This document shows positions 31,225 to 39,884 of a DNA stretch of 64,000 nucleotides, in pieces. The notes beneath the pieces are model-generated. The model made no database searches. It worked only from the letters and a program-made list of their open reading frames with translations, and had not been told where the DNA came from. The stretch is from Nocardia transvalensis NBRC 15921 (GTDB lineage Bacteria; Actinomycetota; Actinomycetes; Mycobacteriales; Mycobacteriaceae): assembly GCF_000308875.1 (NCBI RefSeq), contig NZ_BAGL01000126.1:1-64000 (forward strand), written 5' to 3'. The translations under genes and the position numbers were made by a program. Position 1 is the first letter of the stretch. Each line of letters starts with the position of its first letter.

Positions 31225-32073
31225 TCATGCGAACAACGCGCGGTGTTCCCGCGCCCAGTCGAGGAACGTACGCGGCGGCCGACCGGTGATTTCTTCGACC
31301 TCCGGATGTACCACCGAGGTGAAGGATTCCAGCGCCGTGGCGCGCAAAGCCATGATGGCGTCGGCTATTTCGGGCTCGACGCCGAAGCCGAGCAGCGCGG
31401 CGCGCGCCTCCTCCGGCGTCGACTCCGCGTAGCACAGCGGGCGGCCGAGGACGTCGGCCAGGATCTCCGTCTGCTCACCCGGCGACAGGGCGCGCGGCCC
31501 GCTCAGGGTGTAGACGCGGCCCTCGTGCCCCGGCTCGGTCAGCGCCGCTGTCGCGACGGCGGCGATATCGCGTGGATCGACGACCGCGATCCGGCCTTGC
31601 CCGTACGGCGCGGACACCGTATCGTGCGCGCGGATCGATGCCGCCCAGTGCAGCGCATTACTCATGAAACCCAAGGGGCGCAGCATGGTCCACGCCAGGC
31701 CACTGTCCCGGACCGCGCGTTCGCCCGCTCGGTGCCAGACCGGAATCGGGTCGCCCGCCGCCGGATCCCCGACCCGTCCGGAGGACAGCTTCACCAGATG
31801 CCGCACCCCCGCGTGCGCGGCGGCCTTCGCGACATTCGCGTCGTGCCTGGGGATGTCGGGCCCGGCCGACAGCAGGAAGACGCGCTCCGCCCCGGCGAAC
31901 ACATTCGTGAGATCGTCCGGATCGCCCAGATCCGCGCGCACGACCTCGGCCTCGGGCGGCAATCCGGCCTCCTCGGGCCGCCGGGTGACCGCTCGCACCC
32001 GGTTACCCGACGCGAGCAACTGGTCGACCACTTCGCGGCCGACGGTCCCGGTGGCTCCGGTGACGACAATCAT
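31225..32073 (-). CDS. NmrA-like atypical SDR, NAD(P)-binding
   Basis: The 282-residue protein has the atypical SDR motif VVTGATGTVGREVVDQLL at its N-terminus, R-A-V-T-R-R for NADP phosphate binding, and no YxxxK. This puts it with NmrA/HSCARG or azoreductase-like QOR2 proteins that reduce quinones or sense the NADP ratio. ATG 32073 follows AAGGAG. It lies downstream of an MFS exporter gene on the same strand with a 92-bp gap. Confidence 0.85.
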   Translation of the reverse strand: MIVVTGATGTVGREVVDQLLASGNRVRAVTRRPEEAGLPPEAEVVRADLGDPDDLTNVFAGAERVFLLSAGPDIPRHDANVAKAAAHAGVRHLVKLSSGRVGDPAAGDPIPVWHRAGERAVRDSGLAWTMLRPLGFMSNALHWAASIRAHDTVSAPYGQGRIAVVDPRDIAAVATAALTEPGHEGRVYTLSGPRALSPGEQTEILADVLGRPLCYAESTPEEARAALLGFGVEPEIADAIMALRATALESFTSVVHPEVEEITGRPPRTFLDWAREHRALFA

Positions 32074-32165
32074 GGGGCACTCCTTCATTCGGCTCCTGCG
32101 GGCCATCCCGCGCCCTCGAGCCTGCGGAGTGCGTGCCGATCAATCCACCGAGTGGCCGGGCGGCG

Positions 32166-33647
32166 TCACATATCCGACGCGCCGACCGCCCTCCACCCGG
32201 AAATCCTCCCCAGCAGGCGGGCGGTATCGATACTTTCCGCGGTGCCGCGCGGGGCCCGGGTGCGCTGCCACAGCAGGACGAGCACGGCCGCGGCGCCGGC
32301 GAACATCAACGCCGCGGTGACCCCCAGGCCCACGGTGAACGGATGCGCGGCCCCCGCCCCGCCCGCGGGCACGGGCGCGGACAGCCCGAGCCCCAGCCCG
32401 AGCGTCAAACCCAGCTGTCCGGCAATCGTTTTCGCCGCCGCCGCGGTGCCGGCGGAGTCGGCCGGAACCGCCGACATGAGTTCCGCCGACTGCGTGTTCT
32501 GCACCCACATGACGCCGAATCCGACCACCGCGAAAATCAGCGAATACCGGGACAGCTCCGTGTCCACCCCCATGCGCGCCAGAACCACCACACCCGCCCC
32601 GACGCACAGCAGCCCGGAGACGTACATCGGCCGCACCGGCACACCACGCTCCCGGGCCGTCACCGCGAGGACCGCGCCGAGCACCATGCCGAGGTAGAAC
32701 GGGATCACCACCACCGCCGCCAGGGACGCCGACAGGCCGCGCTCGTGCTGGATCGCGCCGAGGGCCCGCACCGCGACCATCGCCGCGGCGCATCCGGCCA
32801 GCACCCCGGTCAGGCACGCGGCGCGGAAGGGCCGGGACGCGAACAACCGCAGCGGCGACCCCGGTCGCGGATTCCGCAGCTCCCGCCGGACGACCAGCGC
32901 CACCACCCCGAGCGCGCCGACCATCGCGGCGAGCGCCCAGAGATCGGTCCAGCCCCGGTCCGCGACCACGCTCAGGGCGCCGACGAGACCCGCCGCGGCG
33001 GCCGCGGCCGGCAGCAGATCGAGCACGCCGACCGCGCCCGGCTCGGCCGCCTTCGAATCCGGGACCGCCAGCCAGGCCGGTACGAGAAACAGCACAGCCA
33101 GGAGACCGACGGTGAGATAGCCTGTGCGCCAAGTCGTTCCGTCGATCAGCCCGATGCCGATGACACTCGCCGCCATGACAGCCACCGACTGCACGCCCAG
33201 CCACACCCCGAATACGCGCGGCAGATCGGCCGCCGCGAACAGGGCGGGCAGGATCGCCAGCGTCATACCGAAGCTCGCGGCCAGCCCCGCGCCGGTCAGT
33301 GCCCGCCCGAGCACGAAGACCAGCGGACCCGACGCGTAGGTGGTGAGGACCGCGCCGATCGCCACCACGATGACGCCACCGAGCAGCACTCGCCGCCGCC
33401 CGAACCGATCACCGAGCAGGCCGGTCCCGAGCACGCACGCGACCAGCGTCATGGCACCCGTGCAGGTGGCCGGTACGGCGGTCCCGGAGTTCATGCCGAA
33501 GTACTCGGCCGCCCGCGGCGCGGCGATCGCGTTGATCACCGCGTCGCCTCCCAGCAGACCGGAGACCAGGGCGAGGGCCAGCAGCGCCAGCGCCCTGCGG
33601 GGTCGAAGCCGCCGTACCTGATCGGGCCAGACTTGCGAACTCGGCAT
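32166..33647 (-). CDS. MFS transporter, 14-helix DHA2 type
   Basis: The 493-residue protein has about fourteen hydrophobic segments and the MFS loop GTGLLGDRFGRRRVLLGG. A GTGLLG-type N-terminal pattern, NSGTAVPATCTG and a QNTQSAELMSAVPAD loop match drug:proton antiporters of the EmrB/QacA group. ATG 33647 follows AGGGAGG. Just upstream is CTTAC-N7-GTAAG, an operator like the one beside the TetR at 19305. The regulator for this gene is not adjacent. Confidence 0.88.
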   Translation of the reverse strand: MPSSQVWPDQVRRLRPRRALALLALALVSGLLGGDAVINAIAAPRAAEYFGMNSGTAVPATCTGAMTLVACVLGTGLLGDRFGRRRVLLGGVIVVAIGAVLTTYASGPLVFVLGRALTGAGLAASFGMTLAILPALFAAADLPRVFGVWLGVQSVAVMAASVIGIGLIDGTTWRTGYLTVGLLAVLFLVPAWLAVPDSKAAEPGAVGVLDLLPAAAAAAGLVGALSVVADRGWTDLWALAAMVGALGVVALVVRRELRNPRPGSPLRLFASRPFRAACLTGVLAGCAAAMVAVRALGAIQHERGLSASLAAVVVIPFYLGMVLGAVLAVTARERGVPVRPMYVSGLLCVGAGVVVLARMGVDTELSRYSLIFAVVGFGVMWVQNTQSAELMSAVPADSAGTAAAAKTIAGQLGLTLGLGLGLSAPVPAGGAGAAHPFTVGLGVTAALMFAGAAAVLVLLWQRTRAPRGTAESIDTARLLGRISGWRAVGASDM

Positions 33648-33665
33648 GCCAGCCTCCCTGCCACA

Positions 33666-33682
33666 CTTACTCGGTCGGTAAG
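33666..33682. promoter_or_regulatory. inverted repeat CTTAC-N7-GTAAG upstream of the MFS gene
   Basis: CTTACTCGGTCGGTAAG lies 18 bp upstream of the MFS start. Its arms and spacing are identical to the site at 19227-19243, and the centre CGGTCGG adds further symmetry of a TetR kind. Confidence 0.6.
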
Positions 33683-33825
33683 CCCCCGGAGCGGGGCGGC
33701 AAACGTTCAGCATGTCGAGTATCCGAGAGTGAAACACCCTCAGACAAGATCATTTGCCAATCGGAGACCGAAGCGCAATCAACCGGCACGCCGGATGCTC
33801 GCGCGGGGCAGGGTGACCGGCCCGG

Positions 33826-34149
33826 TCAGCGAGGCTTGATACGGCCCGCGGAGACCAGCGCGTCGTAGGCCGCGGCCTTGCGAGCGCAATCGGCGACCGT
33901 GCAGTCCAGGTGCTGCTGCATGGTGCGATGCGCCTCGGGCACGGCGAACGGATGCTCCGGAGCGGTGTGCGGCAGCGCCGCGGGAACCGCCACGGCCGGA
34001 GGGACCGATTCGGCCAGCAACCGCTGGCGGATCTCGGCGACGCTGGTGCGGCCGGTGGGCAGGCGCTGCGGGCGCACGCTCATCACCAGGGCCACCATCA
34101 CGCCGACCATCACCATGGTCGCGGCGAAAACCTGCCAGCCGCCCATCAT
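33826..34149 (-). CDS. small single-helix membrane protein with two-cysteine C-terminal domain
   Basis: ATG 34149 follows GGGGGAGGTGAA and gives 107 residues. One membrane helix (about residues 6-25) is followed by a Pro/Ala-rich linker and a C-terminal domain with E-A-H-R-T-M-Q-Q-H, then C-T-V-A-D-C and LVSAGRIKPR. The same pattern (EAHR-M-Q-x-H-x2-C-x5-C) occurs in the 68-aa protein at 47547-47753, so the two define a small family. The function is unknown. The two Cys and two His could bind a metal. The membrane helix would place the domain on one face of the membrane. Confidence 0.78.
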   Translation of the reverse strand: MMGGWQVFAATMVMVGVMVALVMSVRPQRLPTGRTSVAEIRQRLLAESVPPAVAVPAALPHTAPEHPFAVPEAHRTMQQHLDCTVADCARKAAAYDALVSAGRIKPR

Positions 34150-34249
34150 TTCACCTCCCCCGGGGCCGAAGTGACTGCGTTGTCCACATATTCGCAACAG
34201 GTGTTCATGACTCTCTCATGGATTCCGAATTACCTTGATGCAGTGGGTA

Positions 34250-35548
34250 TTACGCGTACCCCGGCGGCGCGAGGTGGACCGAGACATCGTTGCGGCCCAC
34301 CCGTGCCGCCAACAGCCGACCGGCGAGGTACCGGGCGGCCGCGTCGTCGCCGGTCCACACGCTCACGCACGGACCGGACGGATCGTTGGCCGGGATCAGG
34401 GCCGCCTCGGCGTCGGCGACCCGGACCACCGGCAGGATCGGGCCGAGCGTCTGCTGGGTGAGCACGCTCATCGCCGGATCCGCGTCGGCGAGCACCGTCG
34501 GTTCGAAGACCTGCCCCTCGGCGGTGCCGCCGATGCGCAGGCTCGCTCCCTTGGCCAGGGCATCCTGAACCTGGTCGCCGAGGTGGCGGACATGCGCCGC
34601 CGAGGTCACCGGCGTGACGCGGATATCGCCGGGATCGTCGGCGCCGAACGCGGCGACCTCGGTGACCAGCCGCTCGACGAACGCGTCGTAGACGGGCGCC
34701 GCGACGAACACCCGCTCGACGCTGTGACAGTTCTGCCCCGATTCGGCGAGGCCGCCCAGCGCGATGCCCGCCGCTGCGCCGCCGAGATCGGCATCGGGCA
34801 GCACGATCGCGGAGGACTTGCCGCCGACCGCGAGCCGGCACGGGATCAGCCGTGCCGCGGCCCGCAGCGCCACCACCTTGCCGGTCTCGGGCGAGCCGGT
34901 GAAGTACACGTGATCCACCGCGTCGACGACGGCCGGGCCGGCCTCGGGCCCGACCACCAGGTCCAGCACCGGCGGCGCACCGATCGCGGCCCAGCCCGCG
35001 AGGGCGGCGCGCACCGTCAGCGGCGTCACCGACGAGGGTTTGACCAGCACCGCGGAGCCGGCCATCAGGGCCGGCACCGCATCGAGAAGGGTCGAGGCCA
35101 GCGGATACGTCCACGGGGACACGACACCGACCACCGCACACGGGCGGTAGGTGATCGCGAGCTGGAGCGCGACGCTCGGGTTGCCGTGCGTCCGCTGCCA
35201 GGATGCGCCGAGAAAGTCGGCACCATGGGTGCGATGGTAGTCCAGCGCATCGATGCCGAGGCGGAATTCCCGCAAAGCCGCGGCAACCGACTTCCCGGTT
35301 TCCGACGCGAGCAGATCGGCCAGCGTATCCCTGTTGTCGGACAACCATTCCCGGAAACGCGTGAGCCACTGCACGCGTCCGACGACACCCATTGCCCGCC
35401 AAGACATCTGGGCCTGGCGCAGCGCGGCCGTCACCGCCCGGACGTGGTCCGGGCCGTGGATCGGCAGGGTGCCCAGCGCTCGGCCGTCGCCGGGCGAGGT
35501 CACGGTGAGCCAGGCGTTGCCGGCGGAATTCGGGTGGGTGGACAGCAT
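34250..35548 (-). CDS. divergent aldehyde dehydrogenase-like protein, probably impaired
   Basis: The 432-residue protein is clearly of the ALDH superfamily: YRPCAVVGVVSPWTYPLA, FTGSPETGKVV and the catalytic Cys in AESGQNCHSVER. Two normal features are missing. The general-base Glu of the ELGGK motif is Val here (LAVGGKSS). The frame also ends after VGRNDVSVHLAPPG, before the PFGG-SG oligomerisation segment present in the other ALDH of this window. It is therefore shorter than usual and may be inactive or altered in function. No other frame restores the missing end. ATG 35548 is used. It is divergent from the AraC region. Confidence 0.75.
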   Translation of the reverse strand: MLSTHPNSAGNAWLTVTSPGDGRALGTLPIHGPDHVRAVTAALRQAQMSWRAMGVVGRVQWLTRFREWLSDNRDTLADLLASETGKSVAAALREFRLGIDALDYHRTHGADFLGASWQRTHGNPSVALQLAITYRPCAVVGVVSPWTYPLASTLLDAVPALMAGSAVLVKPSSVTPLTVRAALAGWAAIGAPPVLDLVVGPEAGPAVVDAVDHVYFTGSPETGKVVALRAAARLIPCRLAVGGKSSAIVLPDADLGGAAAGIALGGLAESGQNCHSVERVFVAAPVYDAFVERLVTEVAAFGADDPGDIRVTPVTSAAHVRHLGDQVQDALAKGASLRIGGTAEGQVFEPTVLADADPAMSVLTQQTLGPILPVVRVADAEAALIPANDPSGPCVSVWTGDDAAARYLAGRLLAARVGRNDVSVHLAPPGYA

Positions 35549-35815
35549 TCGGCTCACTCCGGACGGTGGGGACGCGGCACGATCGCTCCGCGGCCGCGTA
35601 CGCACATCGGGACGAAACGGAAGTCCGAAAGGAGAGAAGTGCGCCGATAGCGGTGCGGCATGTGAGAAACCGTATGGCTAACTTGCACCGGCAACCAGCG
35701 CGCAATGGGCCAGAAATCGGCGAATATCGGCCGATTCCAGCAAACTTACCGGCGAGTATCCCGTCGCGCGGGGCCTCTCGCCGCCACACCGGATGCCCTG
35801 CGGCACACCCGGATT

Positions 35816-35961
35816 CCCGGGGCAACCCACGAGATCCGAACGCGGGAACACCAGGTCGCTCCGGCGTCCCCGCGTTCACCCCGTCGTTCCGGTCCCGGAA
35901 GGCCCGGGAGCCCGGACATTTCGCCCGTATGCACCGCGCGCGGACGGTAAGAGGGGCGTAG
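35816..35961 (+). pseudogene. remnant of an AraC-family regulator gene (3' end)
   Basis: In the frame ending at 35961 the translation GVPAFTPSFRSRKAREPGHFARMHRAR matches the C-terminus of the intact AraC protein downstream (SVSAFTSAFRSWKGQPPGHFARVHRGR). Upstream the match continues in another frame (GATHEI against GLTVEN), so a frameshift separates the pieces. The rest of the gene is not recognisable. The remaining intergenic DNA from 35549 to 36030 holds no gene. This is a decayed paralogue lying directly before its relative. Confidence 0.75.
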
Positions 35962-36030
35962 AAAATACGGATCTTGCCCAGATCAGCGGATTAGGGCCAC
36001 CGGAGCGCAAATCTCTGCGACGATGCCTAG

Positions 36031-37062
36031 GTGAACGAGCCTGCGCAGGTGCGGTCGATCAACGGTGTGGCGCTGCTGGCGGACTACGCGATCACGCGCG
36101 GTCTGCGAATGCCGGACGTTCTGCGGGGCAGCGGCATTCGCGAACAGCAGTTGCAGGATCCGAGCGGTGAGATCACGCTCGATCAGGAACTCACCCTGTT
36201 GCGCAACGTCGTCCGGGGTGTTCACGACGAGCCGGGACTCGGCCTGATGGCCGGGCTGCTGTGCCATCCGCCGTCGTTCGGGGTGCTCGGATTCGCCGTG
36301 ATGAGCAGTCCGACGCTGCGCCACGCGGCCGATATCGGCGTCCGCTACGCCGATCTGTGGTTCACCGTCGCCCGGCACGGCCTGGTGGAGCACGGCGACG
36401 AGCTGTGGCTGGTGCGCGACGACAACGGAGTCCCGCCGGATCTGCGCCGTTTCACTCTGGAGCGCGACTTCTCGGCTATCGCCACCATCCAGCAGGATCT
36501 GGTGCCCATGCGGGTGCCGACGCTGCGGGTGGAGGTCACCGTCGAGCCGCATCCGGTCTACGAGATGTTCGCGACCATGCTCGGCGTCGACAAGATCACC
36601 TTCGGCGCCCCGCGGTCCCTCATGGCCTGGCACCGCAGCACCCTGGACGTCCCGCTCCCCCAGGCCAATATCGCGACCGCCCGCTTCTACGAGCAGCAAT
36701 GCGCGGACATCATGCAGCGCCGGCGCAGCCGCGGCGGGGTCAGCGGGCGGGTGCGGCAGCTACTCATCCGGCACGGCGGGGTGACCGACCAGTCCCGTAT
36801 CGCGGCCGACCTGGATGTCAGCGTGCGCACCCTGCGCCGCCGCCTCGCCGACGAGGGCACCACCTTCCGGGAACTGAGCAACGAGACCGTCGGCCTGCTC
36901 GCCGAGGAGCTACTCGTCGCCGGGCTGACGGTGGAGAACGTGGCCGACCGGCTCGGCTACTCCAGTGTCTCCGCGTTCACCTCGGCGTTCCGGTCCTGGA
37001 AGGGGCAGCCGCCCGGGCACTTCGCGCGAGTGCACCGCGGGCGGGCCATCGCGCGGGTGTAG
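36031..37062 (+). CDS. AraC-family transcriptional regulator (OruR/ArgR-like, Arabinose_bd domain)
   Basis: The 343-residue protein has an N-terminal ligand domain of the Arabinose_bd type (about 20-205, including SFGVLGFAVMSSPTLRHA) and a C-terminal double helix-turn-helix: IAADLDVSVRTLRRRLADEGTTFRELSNE, then VENVADRLGYSSVSAFTSAF with PPGHFAR. GTG 36031 is the start. Such regulators usually activate nearby catabolic genes on binding an amino acid or fatty acid. The divergent ALDH-like gene is the obvious candidate target, although the degenerate AraC copy lies between them. Confidence 0.9.
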   Translation: MNEPAQVRSINGVALLADYAITRGLRMPDVLRGSGIREQQLQDPSGEITLDQELTLLRNVVRGVHDEPGLGLMAGLLCHPPSFGVLGFAVMSSPTLRHAADIGVRYADLWFTVARHGLVEHGDELWLVRDDNGVPPDLRRFTLERDFSAIATIQQDLVPMRVPTLRVEVTVEPHPVYEMFATMLGVDKITFGAPRSLMAWHRSTLDVPLPQANIATARFYEQQCADIMQRRRSRGGVSGRVRQLLIRHGGVTDQSRIAADLDVSVRTLRRRLADEGTTFRELSNETVGLLAEELLVAGLTVENVADRLGYSSVSAFTSAFRSWKGQPPGHFARVHRGRAIARV

Positions 37063-37148
37063 GGGTGTGCCGGGGTCCCGACCCGCCGTGATGACTTCGA
37101 GACTGCTCAATCCGGTTCAACGAGGCGAACTGGTCTTATTCTGCGTCA

Positions 37149-37739
37149 ATGGCACCAACTAACGAAGAAGTCTTCGAAGGGCCATTACATCAACTGGCCC
37201 GTGGCGCGTGGCAATCCATGCTGTTCATCGCACTCCTGTCGGTGGTCATCGGCATTCTGGTCCTGGTCTGGCCAGGGCCGACACTGGTGGTCGCCGGCGT
37301 TCTGTTCGGCATCTATCTGTTGATATCCGGCATTCTCCAGCTGGTCGCGGCCTTCGGTCCGCACGTCAGTGCCGGGTGGCGGGCGCTGTCGCTGGTCAGT
37401 GGCATTCTGGCCTTCATCCTGGCGTTCTTCAGTTTCCGCCACATCGGCAACGCGATCGTCCTGCTGGCGCTGTGGATCGGCATCAGCTGGCTGTTCCACG
37501 GCATCGCGGTGCTGGTCGGCGGCGTCGAGGTGGCCAAGGGCGTGCCGGGGCGCGGCTGGGCGATCTTCTACGGCGTCGTGCTGCTGATCGGCGGCATCGT
37601 GCTGGTGGTCTGGCCGATCGGCTCGATTCTCACGCTCACCCTGGTCACCGGCTGGTGGCTGATCATCATGGGCATCGTGGAGGGGTTCTACGCCTTCCAG
37701 GTGCGCAGCGCGGCCAAACATACTCCCGCCGAGGTGTGA
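37149..37739 (+). CDS. HdeD/DUF308 family membrane protein
   Basis: The 196-residue protein has six hydrophobic helices arranged as three similar hairpins: WQSMLFIALLSVVIGILVLVWPG, GWAIFYGVVLLIGGIVLVVWPIG, and L-V-A-G-V-L-F-G-I-Y-L-L-I-S-G repeated in variant form. The V-W-P-G/I turn repeated within it is the DUF308 signature, shared with E. coli HdeD, which is linked to acid resistance. The role here is unknown. The gene ends at a strong bidirectional hairpin. Confidence 0.88.
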   Translation: MAPTNEEVFEGPLHQLARGAWQSMLFIALLSVVIGILVLVWPGPTLVVAGVLFGIYLLISGILQLVAAFGPHVSAGWRALSLVSGILAFILAFFSFRHIGNAIVLLALWIGISWLFHGIAVLVGGVEVAKGVPGRGWAIFYGVVLLIGGIVLVVWPIGSILTLTLVTGWWLIIMGIVEGFYAFQVRSAAKHTPAEV

Positions 37740-37757
37740 CACCCCGCCGCCCACCAC

Positions 37758-37795
37758 CTCCGCCCCGGCGAATTCGTCCGGGGCGGAGCCGTTTT
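37758..37795. terminator. bidirectional terminator between HdeD-like and TetR genes
   Basis: Arms CTCCGCCCCGG (37758-37768) and CCGGGGCGGAG (37778-37788) pair perfectly around 9 nt, followed by CCGTTTT. It sits between convergent genes ending at 37739 and 37801. Confidence 0.8.
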
Positions 37796-37800
37796 CGGAG

Positions 37801-38412
37801 TCATCCGGTCAGGATCGCCAGACAGGCGTCGCGCAGTGCGGCGACGCCGATGACCGGCCGCTCGTGCCGGCCCGGATCCGCCAGGTGGCGTTCGCGGTCG
37901 CCCAGCGCGGTCACCATGAGCATCGAGGCCAGCCGCAACCGTTCGGCGAACACCTCGCGCGGCAGTCGCGGCAGGGCCCGGCGCAGGCATGCGGTCAGTG
38001 CGTGCACGCTGTCGGCCTCCGGCTGACCGGCCGCGGTCGCCGCGGGATCGTAGCGCGGGTTGCGCATGGTCTCGGCCATGAACCGCAGGTAGGAGCCGGG
38101 TTCGGTGCGCGCGTCGAGGGTTTCGGCCAGCGGATCGATCAGCGCGGCCACCAGTTCGGCCACATCGCCGTCGCGGCCGGACCGCCGCAGCGCGTCGAGC
38201 CGTTCGGTGCGCCGCGCATTGACCTCGGCCATGCGCCAGGCGTAGATCGCCGCGACGAGCCGATACTTGCTGCCGTAGTGGTAGGCGACGGCCGAGGTGT
38301 TGCGCTGTCCGGCGGCGGCCGCGATCTGCCGCAGCGATACCGCGTCGATGCCGAACTCCGCGAACAGCCGCTCGGCCGCCACCAGGATGCGTTGCGGCGC
38401 CGCCGCGGTCAC
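37801..38412 (-). CDS. TetR family transcriptional regulator
   Basis: From GTG 38412 the protein is 203 residues with the TetR helix-turn-helix (RILVAAERLFAEFGIDAVSLRQIAAAAG, then AVAYHYGSKYRLVAAI) and a C-terminal domain with R-F-M-A-E-T and L-M-V-T-A-L-G, resembling TetR_C_33/AlkX-like types. Its GTG overlaps the stop of the upstream lipoprotein gene, so both are one operon. The palindrome at 39869-39884 before that operon is the likely autoregulatory site. The longer open frame upstream only shadows the lipoprotein gene. Confidence 0.88.
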   Translation of the reverse strand: MTAAAPQRILVAAERLFAEFGIDAVSLRQIAAAAGQRNTSAVAYHYGSKYRLVAAIYAWRMAEVNARRTERLDALRRSGRDGDVAELVAALIDPLAETLDARTEPGSYLRFMAETMRNPRYDPAATAAGQPEADSVHALTACLRRALPRLPREVFAERLRLASMLMVTALGDRERHLADPGRHERPVIGVAALRDACLAILTG

Positions 38413-39857
38413 CGTGCCGCCGCGATGCGGAACAGCCCGGTGGTGGCGCCCTGGTACTGCGTGCCGTCCGGTGCGATCGAGCCGACCATCTCCAGCGGGT
38501 CCGCGACCGCGCTCGCGCCGATCCGCTGCCGGGTGCGGACCTCGCCGGTCGCGGGGTCGACCACGGTGTAGTCGAACGTGTCCGCCGGGGTGGTCGTGCC
38601 GCCGGGCAACGCCGGATTCCGGGTGACGGTGTAGATGTCGCCGTCGGCCAGCGACAGACGCGGAACGGCCGCGGAAGCAACGGAATTGGTCCATCGCACC
38701 GCGCATCCGGCCCCCGCGGGGTCGATGTCGACGCGGGTCATGCCGCCGGTGAATCCGGCCGTGGGCGGATCGCTGGGCCCGGCCGTGCCCGCGGGGTACG
38801 GGTATCCGTACGTACTCGCGACGACGACACTGTTCCCCGAGCCGATCGGCGAGTTCTCGGTGCCGCTCGGGCCGGGCGGCAGCACCGCCACCGAACAGAT
38901 CTGCCGGCCGGTGGCCGAGTCGTAGACCAGCAGGTTCTCCTGAGGCGTGGCATTGTCGGTGATCGTCACGTACTCCGAACCGGTGCGGGGGCCGAAGAAG
39001 GTCGGGGTGGCGCCGGTCCCCCAGCTCAGCTGGCCCGGCTTGCGTGCGGGGCCGCGATCGTAGTAGTGACTCCAAACCACCTGCGGGACACCGGATTCAC
39101 TTGCTCGCACCAGATACAGCGCGTGATCACCGGCGATTGCGACACCTTCCGCGGCGGAGGCGATACTGTTCGCGACACCCTCACCCGAACCCAGCGAAAT
39201 CGACTGGACCGCACCGGTTTCCGGGTCCAGATAGCCGGTCCTCCCGTGATCGGTGGCGAACCAGATCCGGCCGTCGCGATCGGGCACCAGCGATTCGACG
39301 GCATCGCAGCCCGCTCCCCCGCACGGCTGGGTCACCGCGGCGGCAACCGAGACCGTGCGCCGAGCGACCAGCCGCCAAGCCCCGTCCACCGCCCGGTCGT
39401 GCCCGACCCAGGTGATCGAATCCCCACCGGTGGCGACCACGAAATCGCCTGCGGCATCGACATATCCGTACACGCCGCCGAGCAGGCTGCCCGACGGTAG
39501 CGGCAGCGTGGCCAGCGGATCACCGGTCGCCGGGTCGAGCAGGTACACGACCGGCGACCGCGTGGCGATCGACGTGCACAGCGCCTGAGGCAACCCGTCC
39601 GCCCCGATCAAGATGGTGGGGCACGCGGCCCCCAACTCGACGAACCGGGCCGCCACCGGCCCGGCCCCCGGCCCCGGATTCGGCGTCGTGTCCGACGCTT
39701 CGGCATCCCCGTGCATGGTCGCCGTCCCTATCGGCCCGAGATGCGCGTTCGGCGGCGCGGCAGGCCCGAACTCCCCGGCCCCCGCACTCCCGCAGGCCAG
39801 CCCCACCACGATGGCGACACCCACCAGCCGGCCGACCCATCGCCCACTCGCACGCAT
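38409..39857 (-). CDS. lipoprotein with beta-propeller-like (PQQ/WD-type) domain
   Basis: The 482-residue protein has an N-terminal signal with a lipobox-like V-G-L-A-C-G ending at Cys22, so it should be a membrane-anchored lipoprotein. The rest consists of repeated strands with D-P-A-T-G-D-P/E type turns (VYLLDPATGDPLATL, GYLDPETGAVQSI, VYDSATGRQICSV, TVVDPATGEVRTR), typical of PQQ-like beta-propeller blades. Four further cysteines could form disulfides. No enzymatic motif was found; a binding role is likely. It is co-transcribed with the TetR gene downstream, a less common operon layout. Confidence 0.8.
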   Translation of the reverse strand: MRASGRWVGRLVGVAIVVGLACGSAGAGEFGPAAPPNAHLGPIGTATMHGDAEASDTTPNPGPGAGPVAARFVELGAACPTILIGADGLPQALCTSIATRSPVVYLLDPATGDPLATLPLPSGSLLGGVYGYVDAAGDFVVATGGDSITWVGHDRAVDGAWRLVARRTVSVAAAVTQPCGGAGCDAVESLVPDRDGRIWFATDHGRTGYLDPETGAVQSISLGSGEGVANSIASAAEGVAIAGDHALYLVRASESGVPQVVWSHYYDRGPARKPGQLSWGTGATPTFFGPRTGSEYVTITDNATPQENLLVYDSATGRQICSVAVLPPGPSGTENSPIGSGNSVVVASTYGYPYPAGTAGPSDPPTAGFTGGMTRVDIDPAGAGCAVRWTNSVASAAVPRLSLADGDIYTVTRNPALPGGTTTPADTFDYTVVDPATGEVRTRQRIGASAVADPLEMVGSIAPDGTQYQGATTGLFRIAAAR

Positions 39858-39868
39858 ACCGGAGAGGG

Positions 39869-39884
39869 TAACGCAAGTGCGTTA
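39869..39884. promoter_or_regulatory. palindrome TAACGCA-AG-TGCGTTA upstream of the lipoprotein-TetR operon
   Basis: The 7-bp arms are exact around AG, and the site ends 12 bp upstream of the lipoprotein ATG. The position and type fit an operator of the co-encoded TetR protein. Confidence 0.7.
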
